Shown: positions 52,534 to 60,748 of the stretch, piece by piece
Layout of the letters: every line of letters starts with the position of its first letter
How positions within the stretch are numbered: the stretch's first letter is position 1
Assembly (NCBI RefSeq): GCF_003751225.1
Contig: NZ_RJKE01000001.1
Span: forward strand, 4,340,001-4,404,000
Reading direction: 5' to 3'
Source: Actinocorallia herbida
GTDB taxonomy: Bacteria; Actinomycetota; Actinomycetes; Streptosporangiales; Streptosporangiaceae
Length of the DNA stretch: 64,000 nucleotides
Made by a program: the position numbers and the translations under genes
Notes under the pieces: generated by a model
What the model was told of the DNA's origin: nothing
What the model saw: the letters and a program-made list of their open reading frames with translations, nothing else
Databases searched by the model: none

Positions 52534-53614
52534 CACCACCCGGCTGTCCGCGGTCTCGGGAGACGTCGCCGCGGCCTACGCCGGCGCGTTCACGGCGCTC
52601 GCCGAGGCGGGCCTCGGCCCGTCCGACGTCGTGTACGTCGTGGAGTACGCCACCGGCACGGCGCTCAACGGGTACGCCGAGGTCGAGACCGCCCGGACCG
52701 CGGCCCTCGACGGGCAGCTCGTGCCCGTGGCGACCGTGGGCGTGGAGGCGCTGCCCGAGGCCGGCGCGGTCCTCGCGGTGGAGCTGACCGCCTTCCCCGG
52801 CGGCGGCACGCTCATCGAGGCGCACCCCGACTCCGGCTTCCACCGGGGCACCGTCCGGATCGCGGACGACATCGTCTACCTGCCGAGCGTCCACCCGCAC
52901 GACGGCACGGCGATCGTGCACGCCGACGACTTCCGCGAGCAGTACCGGTACACGCTGGAGAAGACCGGCGAGCTGCTGAAGGCCGCAGGGCTGGGTCTGG
53001 ACGCCCTCGTCCAGACGACGGACTACACGGCGCGCGCGACCCGGTCGCAGTACCCGCGCTGCGGACGGCCGCGCAAGGAACTCCTCGGCGGCACCGGGAG
53101 CGACGGCAGGCCGATCCACCCCGGCGCGGCGGGGATCGTCATCGACCAGGCCGTGGTGCCGGGCGCGATGGTCTCCCTCGACGCGATCGCCACGACCGTC
53201 CCGTTCCAGGCCGTGAACCCGGGCTGGAAGCGGTACGCGACCCTGACGTACAAGCCGGGCCTGTCCAACGGTCGGACCCTGTTCATGTCGGGGTTCGGCT
53301 CCCTGGAGCCCGCCACCCAGAAGGCCATTTTCGAGGACGACCTCCTCGCGCAGGCCGAGTACACGTACGCGAGCATCGCCACCGTGCTCCGTGAGGCCGG
53401 ACTGGGCGAGGACCTGCCCTACGGCTCCGTGACACGGCTCGTGGAGTACATCACCCCGGACGCGGTCCCGCGGTACCCCGAGGTCGCGGAGATCCGGCGC
53501 AAGTACTTCGGCGACACCCCTGCCCTGACGTCGGTGGTGTGCTCGGCGCTGCTGCGGCCGGAGTTCCTCATCGAGGTCGTGCCGACCGCGGTCTTCCCCG
53601 GCGGCGAGGCATGA
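52523..53614 (+). CDS. multi-domain RidA (YjgF/UK114) family protein
   Basis: This 363-residue protein appears to contain three RidA-like units: a degenerate N-terminal one (about 10-95), a second (about 100-235, with FHRGTVRIADDIVYLPSV, YTLEKTGELLKAAGLGLDALVQTTDY and VVPGAMVSLDAIATT) and a third (about 240-360, with LFMSGFGSL, QAEYTYASIATVLREAGLG and VCSALLRPEFLIEVVPTAV). Ordinary RidA is about 130 residues and trimeric, so this fusion may form an intramolecular trimer. A deaminase-like or hydrolytic role on an enamine or lactone intermediate is a guess. Confidence 0.8.
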   Translation: MSSSTTRLSAVSGDVAAAYAGAFTALAEAGLGPSDVVYVVEYATGTALNGYAEVETARTAALDGQLVPVATVGVEALPEAGAVLAVELTAFPGGGTLIEAHPDSGFHRGTVRIADDIVYLPSVHPHDGTAIVHADDFREQYRYTLEKTGELLKAAGLGLDALVQTTDYTARATRSQYPRCGRPRKELLGGTGSDGRPIHPGAAGIVIDQAVVPGAMVSLDAIATTVPFQAVNPGWKRYATLTYKPGLSNGRTLFMSGFGSLEPATQKAIFEDDLLAQAEYTYASIATVLREAGLGEDLPYGSVTRLVEYITPDAVPRYPEVAEIRRKYFGDTPALTSVVCSALLRPEFLIEVVPTAVFPGGEA

Positions 53615-54753
53615 CCGTCGCGATCGTCGGGGCCGCCGAGTCCGACCTCGGGGTGACGAACAAGTCGATCCTCACCCTCCAGACGCAGGGCGTCACCCGC
53701 GCGCTCGCCGACGCCGGGCTCACCCTCGCCGACGTGGACGGCCTGGCCACTTCGGGCGTCTCCCGGTTCTCCACGCCACAGCTCGCCGAGTACCTCGGCA
53801 TCGAGCCCGCCTGGTCGGACTCGACGTTCGCGGGCGGCTCCGCCTTCGAGATGTACCTCGCCCGGGCCGCGCAGGCGATCGAGGCGGGGCAGTGCTCGAC
53901 CGTCGTCATCTCCTACGGCTCCAACCAGCGGTCGGCCCGCTCCCGGTCGCTCGGCGGGGTGCAGGAGTCGCACCTCCCCCAGGCCCAGTTCGAGGACCCG
54001 TACGGGCCGCTGTTCCCGCTGTCGTATTACGCGATGGCCGCGCAGCGGTACCTGCACACCTACAAGGGCGGCCGGGAATGGCTGGGCGAAGTGGCCGTCG
54101 CCGCTCGGGAGTGGGCCCTTCGCAACCCGAAGGCGTTCCGTTACGAGGCCGGGCCCTTGACCCTCGAAGAGGTGCTCGGAGCCAAGCCGGTGTCTTCTCC
54201 CCTCACCGTCGCGGACTGCTGCCTCGTCACCGACGGGGGCGGCGCGGTCGTGCTCACCTCGCTGGAACGGGCCCGGGACCTGCCTCAACCGCCCGTCGTG
54301 GTGCTCGGGTACGGCGAGTCGACCACCAACGCGGGCATGATCGCGGCGGACGACCTGCTGCGGCCCGGCTCGTTCGCCTCGGGGCACGCGGCCTTCGCGA
54401 TGGCCGGACTCGAGCCGTCGGACGTGGACGTGCTCCAGCTCTACGACTCGTTCACCATCACGGTGCTGCTCACCCTCGAAGGGCTCGGGTTCTGCAAGCC
54501 GGGCGAGGCCGGCGCGCTCGTCGCCTCCGGCGCGACGCGTCCCGGCGGAGCCCTGCCGACGAACACCTCGGGCGGCGGCCTGTCCTACAACCACCCGGGC
54601 ATGTTCGGGCTGCTCCTGCTGGTCGAGGCGGTCCGGCAGCTGCGCGGCGAGTGCGGCGACCGGCAGGTGCCCGGCGCCGAGATCGCGCTCGCGCACGGTA
54701 CCGGCGGCATCTTCTCCACCCACGCCACAGTCCTGCTGGGGGCCGACCGATGA
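53611..54753 (+). CDS. thiolase-family protein lacking the nucleophilic Cys (Ltp2-like)
   Basis: This 380-residue SCP-x/lipid-transfer-type thiolase fold has FAGGSAFEMYLARAAQAIE where thiolases carry the nucleophilic Cys; here it is replaced by Gly/Ser. VDVLQLYDSFTITVLLTLEG and NTSGGGLSYNHPGMFGL follow. The missing Cys and the adjacent DUF35 protein match the Ltp2-ChsH2 retro-aldolases of steroid side-chain degradation. A carbon-carbon cleaving retro-aldolase function is therefore more likely than thiolysis. Confidence 0.87.
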   Translation: MTVAIVGAAESDLGVTNKSILTLQTQGVTRALADAGLTLADVDGLATSGVSRFSTPQLAEYLGIEPAWSDSTFAGGSAFEMYLARAAQAIEAGQCSTVVISYGSNQRSARSRSLGGVQESHLPQAQFEDPYGPLFPLSYYAMAAQRYLHTYKGGREWLGEVAVAAREWALRNPKAFRYEAGPLTLEEVLGAKPVSSPLTVADCCLVTDGGGAVVLTSLERARDLPQPPVVVLGYGESTTNAGMIAADDLLRPGSFASGHAAFAMAGLEPSDVDVLQLYDSFTITVLLTLEGLGFCKPGEAGALVASGATRPGGALPTNTSGGGLSYNHPGMFGLLLLVEAVRQLRGECGDRQVPGAEIALAHGTGGIFSTHATVLLGADR

Positions 54754-55199
54754 GCGCTCCGGACATCCCCGTCGACGAGATCACCGAGCCCTGGTGGGAG
54801 GCCACCCGGCAGCGGCGCCTGACCGTCCAGCACTGCGTCGCGTGCGGGCGCCTCCAGCACTACCCTCGCGCGCTGTGCACCTCCTGCGGCGGCACCGACC
54901 TGGACTTCACCGACGTGTCCGGCGACGCGACCGTCGACGCGTACACGATCGTGCACCGCTCCCCCCGGCCCGACCTCGAAGCGCCCTATGTCGTCGCGCG
55001 CGTCCGGCTCGCCGAGGGGCCGATCCTGCTGACCAACCTGGAGGGCGCCGAGCCCGGCTCCTGGCGGTGCGACGACCCCGTGCGGGTCGCCTGGCGGGTG
55101 CTGCCCGACGGCCGCCATCTGCCCGTGTTCCGCCCCGCCGAGCCCGATCCCGCCGAGCCCGACCCCGCCGGGCCCGTCCCCGCCGAGAACAAGGACTGA
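54750..55199 (+). CDS. Zn-ribbon/OB-fold DUF35 protein (partner of thiolase-like enzyme)
   Basis: This 149-residue protein has an N-terminal rubredoxin-like zinc ribbon (CVACGRLQHYPRALCTSCG) and an OB fold (YTIVHRSPRPD, YVVARVRLAEGPILLTNL). The C-terminal tail contains short Glu-Pro-Asp-Pro-Ala repeats (55138-55180), a local low-complexity feature. ATGA overlap with the thiolase gene supports a complex, as in ChsH2-Ltp2. Confidence 0.9.
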   Translation: MSAPDIPVDEITEPWWEATRQRRLTVQHCVACGRLQHYPRALCTSCGGTDLDFTDVSGDATVDAYTIVHRSPRPDLEAPYVVARVRLAEGPILLTNLEGAEPGSWRCDDPVRVAWRVLPDGRHLPVFRPAEPDPAEPDPAGPVPAENKD

Positions 55200-55202
55200 C
55201 CG

Positions 55203-56366
55203 ATGGACTTCGCCCTTTCCGAGGAGCAGAAGCTCTTCCGCGACACGCTGCGGGACTTCGCCAACAAGGAGATCCTCCCCGTGGCGATGGAGTGGGAGGC
55301 CTCCGGCCGCTACCCCACCGAGATCGTCGAGGGCATGAAGCGGCTCGGGCTGTTCGGGCTGACCGTGCCGGAGGAGTACGGCGGCCTCGGCGTCGACATG
55401 GTGTCGTTCGCGCTGGTCTTCGAGGAGATCTCCAAGGCGTGGATGGGCATCGCGGGCATCCTCGGCAGCCACTCCCTGGCCTGCTGGATGATCGCCAGGC
55501 ACGGCACCGAGGAGCAGAAGTCCCGGCTGCTGCCCTCCCTGGCGACGGGCGAGCGGCGCACCGGCATCGGCCTCACCGAGCCCGGCGCGGGCACCGACCT
55601 CCAGGGCATCTCGACCACCGCGCGCTTGGAGGGCGACCACTACGTCGTCAACGGCGCGAAGACGTGGATCACCAACGCGCGGTACGCGGACCCGCTGCCG
55701 GTGCTGGTGAAGACCGACCCGACCGCCTCGCCCGCGCACAAGGGCATGTCGGTGCTGCTCATCGACGCCGGCACGCCCGGCTTCGAGGTCTCCCGCGACC
55801 TGCCCAAACTCGGCTACAAGGGCACCGAGTCGTGCGAGATCACCATCAGCGACTGCCGGGTGCCGAAGGAGAACCTGCTCGGCGGCGTCGAGGGGCGCGG
55901 CATGCAGCAGGTGCTCTCGGGGCTGGAGACCGGGCGCATCAACGTCGCCGCGCGCTCGCTCGGCATCGCCCAGGCCGCCTACGACGAGGCCCTCGGCTAC
56001 GCCGCGCAGCGCGAGGCGTTCGGCAAGCCCATCCACGACTTCCAGGCCATTCAGCTGAAGATCGCCGAAATGGGGATCAAGGTCCAGGCGTCGCGGCTGC
56101 TCGTCTACTGGGCCGCCTCCCAGGCCGACGCGGGCCAGCGGATCGACATGGAGGCCGGCATGGCCAAGACGTTCGCTTCCGAGGCCGCGATCGAGTGCGC
56201 GCTCACGTCCATGCAGGTCCACGGCGGCTACGGATACTCCAAGGAGTTCGTCGTGGAGCGCCTGTACCGGGACGCGCCCCTGATGAGCATCGGCGAGGGC
56301 ACCAACGACATCATGCGGACGGTCATCGCCAAGGCGCTCATCAGCGGCAAGGGCTCCGTCGGATGA
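55203..56366 (+). CDS. acyl-CoA dehydrogenase
   Basis: This 387-residue enzyme has GIGLTEPGAGTDLQGISTTA, NGAKTWITNARYAD, YAAQREAFGKPIHDFQAIQL and the catalytic-Glu motif MSIGEGTNDIMRTVIAK. It introduces an alpha,beta double bond in an acyl-CoA, feeding the MaoC hydratases of the cluster. It begins three bases after the DUF35 stop and overlaps the lyase gene. Confidence 0.93.
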   Translation: MDFALSEEQKLFRDTLRDFANKEILPVAMEWEASGRYPTEIVEGMKRLGLFGLTVPEEYGGLGVDMVSFALVFEEISKAWMGIAGILGSHSLACWMIARHGTEEQKSRLLPSLATGERRTGIGLTEPGAGTDLQGISTTARLEGDHYVVNGAKTWITNARYADPLPVLVKTDPTASPAHKGMSVLLIDAGTPGFEVSRDLPKLGYKGTESCEITISDCRVPKENLLGGVEGRGMQQVLSGLETGRINVAARSLGIAQAAYDEALGYAAQREAFGKPIHDFQAIQLKIAEMGIKVQASRLLVYWAASQADAGQRIDMEAGMAKTFASEAAIECALTSMQVHGGYGYSKEFVVERLYRDAPLMSIGEGTNDIMRTVIAKALISGKGSVG

Positions 56367-57202
56367 CCGCCCGCTCTGCCCTTTATGTCCCGGGGGACGC
56401 GCCGGACAAGCTCGCGAAGGCGCTCGGCCGGGGCGCGGACGAGCTGATCGTCGACCTGGAGGACGCGGTTCCGCAGAGCGGCAAGGAGGCCGCGCGCGCG
56501 ACCGTCGCGTCCTGGCTCGCCTCACGTGACGACCTCTCGGGGCCCGCGGTGTGGATCCGGATCAATCCGGGTGAGCAGGGGCACGACGACCTGCGGGCCG
56601 TCGTGGCGCCCGGGGTCGCGGGCGTGTGCGTGGCCAAGGCCGAGGAGCCGGACGACCTCGTGGCGCTCGACGCGCTCCTCGCGTCGTTGGAGGGCGAGCG
56701 CTCGGTGGCCCCGCTCGGCGTGGTGCCTTTGCTGGAGTCCGGCGAGGCGGTCTTCCGGGCCCGCGACCTGGCGCGTGCCCCGCGCGTCACGCGGCTCCAG
56801 CTGGGCGAGGCCGACCTCGCGGCCGACCTCGGGATCGAGCCCGGGCCCGAGGGCGTCGAGCTGCTGTGGTGCAGGTCCCAGGTCGTCGCGGCGAGCGCGG
56901 CGGCCGGGATCGCCGCGCCGATCGCGCCCGTCAGCGTGAACTTCCGTGACCTCGACGGGCTGCGGGAGTCGTCCGAGGCGCTGCGGCGGCTCGGGTTCTG
57001 GGGGCGCGCCTGCATCCACCCGGCGCAGGTCGCGGTCGTGAACGAGGTCTTCACGCATTCCGCCGAGGCGGTAGCCAAGGCGAAGGACGTCCTAGCGCGC
57101 TATGCGGTCGCGCTGGCGTCGGGCTCCGGTGTCTGCGTGGACGCCGAGGGCCGCCTGATCGACGAGGCGGTGGTCCGCTCCGCACGCCGCCTCCTCGGGT
57201 GA
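56363..57202 (+). CDS. HpcH/HpaI (CitE-like) CoA-ester lyase
   Basis: This 279-residue TIM-barrel protein has ALYVPGDAPDKLAKAL, LIVDLEDAVPQSGKEAAR, WIRINP, PLLESGEAV and LQLGEADLAADLG, the metal- and CoA-binding motifs of citrate-lyase-beta-like enzymes. Relatives cleave malyl-, citramalyl- or methylmalyl-CoA. It may catalyse the last carbon-carbon cleavage, yielding acetyl-CoA or propionyl-CoA plus a 2-oxoacid. It is the last gene of the cluster. Confidence 0.92.
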   Translation: MTARSALYVPGDAPDKLAKALGRGADELIVDLEDAVPQSGKEAARATVASWLASRDDLSGPAVWIRINPGEQGHDDLRAVVAPGVAGVCVAKAEEPDDLVALDALLASLEGERSVAPLGVVPLLESGEAVFRARDLARAPRVTRLQLGEADLAADLGIEPGPEGVELLWCRSQVVAASAAAGIAAPIAPVSVNFRDLDGLRESSEALRRLGFWGRACIHPAQVAVVNEVFTHSAEAVAKAKDVLARYAVALASGSGVCVDAEGRLIDEAVVRSARRLLG

Positions 57203-57265
57203 CCTCGCGCGCCCCCGTGCGCGCGAGGTCGTCTTATGAGCCCGCCGGGGGACCCCGGCGGGCTC
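57201..57265. terminator. double hairpin between convergent genes
   Basis: The first stem (57201-57212 with 57219-57230, 12 bp) overlaps the lyase stop and has a 6-nt loop followed by GTCTTAT. The second (57238-57250 with 57253-57265, 13 bp) serves the convergent gene ending at 57274. Confidence 0.75.
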
Positions 57266-57273
57266 TCGCCTTC

Positions 57274-57726
57274 TCAGTCGGCGATGAGCCGGACCTCCCG
57301 GCGGCCCGACAGCTCGCGCTGCCGCCGCACCACGTAGGTGCCGGGCGCGCAGCCCGACGCGCCGTGCTCGGGGTGCAGGAGGTAGACCGGCGCGGTCGCC
57401 TCGAAGAGGCCGAGGGCGAGCCGGTCCCGGTCGTGGGCTCCCGCGATCCACCGGCAGACGCCCGGGTCGGCGACGAGGGTGTGCGGGTTCCCGCCGTCCT
57501 CGCCGCGCAGGAGGACGACGCCCTCGGGCGGAACCTCGGTCCACCCCGCCCTGTCAGGGGTCGACACGACGCCGGCGAGCATCGCCGACGGGACGACGAT
57601 GAGATCGCCCTGGGCCTGGAGTCCGTCGATGACGGGGATGTCCGCCTCGAAGTCGAGGTGGTCGAGCGGCACGAGGCCGGTCTGGTGACAGAGGTCGACA
57701 AGGGTCACGTTCATGCGCATCACCAT
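57274..57726 (-). CDS. hypothetical protein, partner of DUF6745 protein
   Basis: This 150-residue protein starts MVMRMNVTLVDLCHQTGLVP and has no signal peptide or obvious motif beyond LDHLDFEADIPVIDGLQAQGD, given here in part, and a C-terminal APGTYVVRRQREL. It looks like a small soluble mixed alpha/beta protein. It lies 17 bases downstream of the DUF6745 gene and is probably co-transcribed. Starts at 57720 and 57714 are also possible. The function is unknown. Confidence 0.72.
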   Translation of the reverse strand: MVMRMNVTLVDLCHQTGLVPLDHLDFEADIPVIDGLQAQGDLIVVPSAMLAGVVSTPDRAGWTEVPPEGVVLLRGEDGGNPHTLVADPGVCRWIAGAHDRDRLALGLFEATAPVYLLHPEHGASGCAPGTYVVRRQRELSGRREVRLIAD

Positions 57727-57743
57727 GGGGTTCTCGGCGGACC

Positions 57744-58811
57744 TCAGGTCCGGCGGGTGAGAGTGGCGTACTGGTCGCGGGTCAGGCCGTAGGTCCAGCC
57801 CGCAGCGGCGACGGGATCGGTGAGGTGCCCCGGCACGGTCAGGCCGTACCGGCGGCGCCGCCCGTCGCGTTCGACGGAGCCGTTCACCGCGAGGAGCACC
57901 CGGGTACCGGCGGTCTCGGTGTTGTAGAGGTGCAGCTCGAAGCCCGAATTGCCGGGATCGGCAGCCGTCGCGATCAGGGCGAGCCCGGCCTGGTCGAGGT
58001 AGTCGCCCCAGCCCATCCGCTCGATCGCGCAGCGCCGGATCTCCACGTTGTCCTCCCGGGAGATCCGTCCGGCCGACGGATCCTCGATCACCCATGACGG
58101 GACCGTCCTCCCGTGCCAGGAGTGCACCGCCCAGCCGTCGGCGTAGCGGACCGCCGGGCCGTCGGCGCGGTGAAGGCGGACCCTCCCGCCATCGCCGTCG
58201 GGCTCGGTGTGGATCTCGACGGGCCGCTCCGACACCACGCACACATGCTCGTGCGGCCACCACCAGCCCGCGGACGACGCGGCGGACATCCACAGGTCGA
58301 GGAACCGGACGGCGTCCGGTGGGAGCGCCGGATCGAAGCACCGGCGCGCTCCCTCCACCTCCGCCGCCCAGCCGCCCGACATCACCTGGTACCAGGCGCC
58401 GGAGAGGCCCCGCCGCGCGTCCAGGGCGGCCGCGACGCCCGGGGCCAGGACCGCGGCCGCGGCGGACTCGACCGGAAAGCGGATCGAGCGGCGTGCCTCG
58501 ACGAGCGCGCCGTACGGCCTGACCAGGGAGTCCACGGCGTGCCCGGTGTCCAAGATCCGGCGGCGCAGCGCCATCGCCACCGGCAGCGCGTCGACTTGCT
58601 GCGGGAGGGAGCGGACGCCCGGGGGAAGGGTGCTGAGCGCCGACAGCGGCGAGTCGGCCCAGTGGAAACGCGGCGGAGCGAACCCGGCTTCTCGGTACAG
58701 CGAGGAGATGGCCGCTTCGGCGGCCGGATGATCGGCGGGCGACGTCGACAGCGTCCTGCCCAGCCATTCCTGACGGATCAGCGCGACTTCCCGTCGCAGC
58801 GATCCCGTCAT
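57744..58811 (-). CDS. DUF6745 domain protein
   Basis: This 355-residue soluble protein has the LHRADGPAVRYADGWAVHSW motif, then GRTVPSWVIEDPS and RRCAIERMGWGDYL, which I recognise as DUF6745. An N-terminal helical part precedes it. The family has no known function. A GGGCG-TGA-CGCCC hairpin (58819-58831) lies just upstream of the start. The neighbouring small protein is probably its functional partner. Confidence 0.78.
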   Translation of the reverse strand: MTGSLRREVALIRQEWLGRTLSTSPADHPAAEAAISSLYREAGFAPPRFHWADSPLSALSTLPPGVRSLPQQVDALPVAMALRRRILDTGHAVDSLVRPYGALVEARRSIRFPVESAAAAVLAPGVAAALDARRGLSGAWYQVMSGGWAAEVEGARRCFDPALPPDAVRFLDLWMSAASSAGWWWPHEHVCVVSERPVEIHTEPDGDGGRVRLHRADGPAVRYADGWAVHSWHGRTVPSWVIEDPSAGRISREDNVEIRRCAIERMGWGDYLDQAGLALIATAADPGNSGFELHLYNTETAGTRVLLAVNGSVERDGRRRRYGLTVPGHLTDPVAAAGWTYGLTRDQYATLTRRT

Positions 58812-58997
58812 CTCACTAGGGCGTGACGCCCCTTTCCATTGATCATGTGGTTCAGGGTGGCAGACATCTCCGGGCCTGTCCAGCCCCGAGGCGGCCAGGG
58901 AGCACCCTGGGAGGACAGCGGTGCTCGTTCGGGGGTCTCGACCCGGGCGGACCCATCACGGCCGCTGAGGCGCTTCTGGACGGGGCCGCACGGGCCG

Positions 58998-59468
58998 TCA
59001 GACGAGGTCGCGGCGGGCGGCGGGGACCGCGGAGACCGCCTCCACGAGGGGGGCCAGTTCGGGGTACTCGGCGGCTTCGGCCAGGGCCTCGCGCAGGGCG
59101 CGCTCGTTCGTGGGGCGGGCGGCCTCCAGGAGGGCCCGGCCCTCGGAGGTGACGTTGGTGTAGATGCCGCGCCTGTCCGTCGGGCAGAGGTAGCGCGCGA
59201 GGAGCCCGCGGTTCTCCAGGCGGGTGACGAGCCGGGTGGTGGCGCTCTGGCTGAGCACGACGGCGTCGGCGACCTGCTTCATCTGGAGGTGGCCTCCCTC
59301 ACCGTCGTGCTGGCGGCTCAGCACGTCGAGCAGGGAGTACTCGCGGACGCTCAGGCCGTGCCCGGCCTCCAGCGCCCGTTCGATGTGGGCCTCGATCCTG
59401 CCGTGCAGCAGCGACAGCGCGCACCAGCCCTGGGCCAGCGAGGTCAGGGCGGGGTCGGTGGCGGTCAT
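58998..59468 (-). CDS. MarR family transcriptional regulator
   Basis: This 156-residue protein has a MarR winged helix: LSVREYSLLDVLSRQ, LQMKQVADAVVLSQSATTRLVTRLENRGLL and a wing with CPTDRRGIYTNVT. It faces the MFS exporter gene across a 110-bp region with nested palindromes, the classic arrangement of a drug-responsive repressor and its pump. The 186 bases between it and the DUF6745 gene hold no gene, only a small CCAGGG/CCCTGG hairpin at 58895-58910. Confidence 0.9.
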   Translation of the reverse strand: MTATDPALTSLAQGWCALSLLHGRIEAHIERALEAGHGLSVREYSLLDVLSRQHDGEGGHLQMKQVADAVVLSQSATTRLVTRLENRGLLARYLCPTDRRGIYTNVTSEGRALLEAARPTNERALREALAEAAEYPELAPLVEAVSAVPAARRDLV

Positions 59469-59505
59469 GCGGCAAGGGTATCAAAGCCGAGCCGATATAC
59501 CGCGT

Positions 59506-59560
59506 TTGCACGTAGCCAGCGCTTGCAACTATTGTCAGCGCTGGATACATACTCGTGCAA
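59506..59560. promoter_or_regulatory. nested palindromic operator and MFS promoter
   Basis: TTGCACG (59506-59512) pairs with CGTGCAA (59554-59560), and inside it CCAGCGC (59516-59522) pairs with GCGCTGG (59538-59544). The plus-strand promoter TTGCAA (59523-59528), 17-bp spacer, TACATA (59546-59551) lies within these arms. MarR dimers binding here would block the exporter gene. Confidence 0.6.
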
Positions 59561-59578
59561 TGATTCAGGAGGGCCCTC

Positions 59579-60748
59579 GTGCCTCTCGCGCTCCTCGCCC
59601 TGGCCATCGGGGCCTTCGCCATCGGGACCACCGAGTTCGTGATGATGGGCCTGCTGCCGCTCACCGCCGCCGAGTTCGGGGTCTCCATCCCCGTCGCGGG
59701 CTGGCTCGTGACCGGCTACGCCCTCGGCGTCATGGCGGGCGCCCCGCTCATGACGGCCCTCGGCACCCGCGTGTCACGCAAGAAGATGCTCATGCTGCTC
59801 ATGGTGCTGTTCATCGCCGGGAACGCCCTGTCGGCGGTCGCCCCCGTCTTCGGGGTGATGCTTCTCGGGCGGATCGTCGCCTCCCTCACCCATGGGGCGT
59901 TCTTCGGCATCGGCTCGGTCGTCGCCGCGGGGCTCGTCGCCCCCGAGCGGCGGGCCGGGGCCATCGCGGCGATGTTCACCGGGCTGACCGTGGCCAACGT
60001 CGTCGGGGTCCCCCTGGGCACGTTCATCGGCCAGACCCTGGGCTGGCGGGTGGCGTTCGGCGGGGTCGCGCTGCTCGGCCTCGCCGCCCTCGTCGGGATC
60101 GCCCGGCTCGTCCCGGAGATCCCCGCCCCGTCCGGGGTGCGGCTGCGGCACGAGATCCGCTCGCTCGGCGACGTCCAGGTGCTCCTGGCCATGGCGATGA
60201 CCGTGCTCGGCTTCGGCGGGGTCTTCGCCGCGATCACCTACATCGCGCCGATGATGACCGAGGCCGCCGGGTTCGCCGAGTCGTCGGTCACCTGGCTGCT
60301 CGTCCTGTTCGGCATCGGCATGGTCGTCGGGAACCTCGTCGGTGGGAAGTACGCCGACCGCGCGCTGATGCCGATGCTGTACGCCTCACTCGGCGGGCTC
60401 GCCCTTGTCCTCGCCCTCTTCACCTTCACCGCGCGCTCCCCCGTGCCCGCCGCCGTCACGCTCGTCCTCGTCGGCGCGCTCGGCTTCGCGACGGTGCCGC
60501 CGCTCCAGAAGCGCGTCCTCGACCACGCGGCCGGCGCGCCCACCCTCGCCTCCGCGGTCAACATCGGCGCGTTCAACCTCGGGAACGCCCTCGCCGCCTG
60601 GCTCGGCGGCCTCGTCATCGCGGCCGGGCACGGGTACACCTCGCCGAACATCGTCGGCGCGATCCTCGCCGCGTTGGCACTCGGCGTCGCCGGCGTGTCG
60701 CACGGGCTGGAGCGGCGCGCCCCCGTCGCGCTGCCTTCGCCGGCCTGA
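59579..60748 (+). CDS. MFS transporter, DHA1 drug-efflux family
   Basis: This 389-residue protein has about twelve helices and starts at GTG behind AGGAGGG. It shows ALAIGAFAIGTTEFVMMGLL, GYALGVMAGAPLMTALGTRVSRK and FIAGNALSAVAP, typical of the AraJ/Cml-type sugar or chloramphenicol efflux subfamily. The divergent MarR regulator supports a drug- or metabolite-efflux role. The substrate is unknown. Confidence 0.92.
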   Translation: MPLALLALAIGAFAIGTTEFVMMGLLPLTAAEFGVSIPVAGWLVTGYALGVMAGAPLMTALGTRVSRKKMLMLLMVLFIAGNALSAVAPVFGVMLLGRIVASLTHGAFFGIGSVVAAGLVAPERRAGAIAAMFTGLTVANVVGVPLGTFIGQTLGWRVAFGGVALLGLAALVGIARLVPEIPAPSGVRLRHEIRSLGDVQVLLAMAMTVLGFGGVFAAITYIAPMMTEAAGFAESSVTWLLVLFGIGMVVGNLVGGKYADRALMPMLYASLGGLALVLALFTFTARSPVPAAVTLVLVGALGFATVPPLQKRVLDHAAGAPTLASAVNIGAFNLGNALAAWLGGLVIAAGHGYTSPNIVGAILAALALGVAGVSHGLERRAPVALPSPA

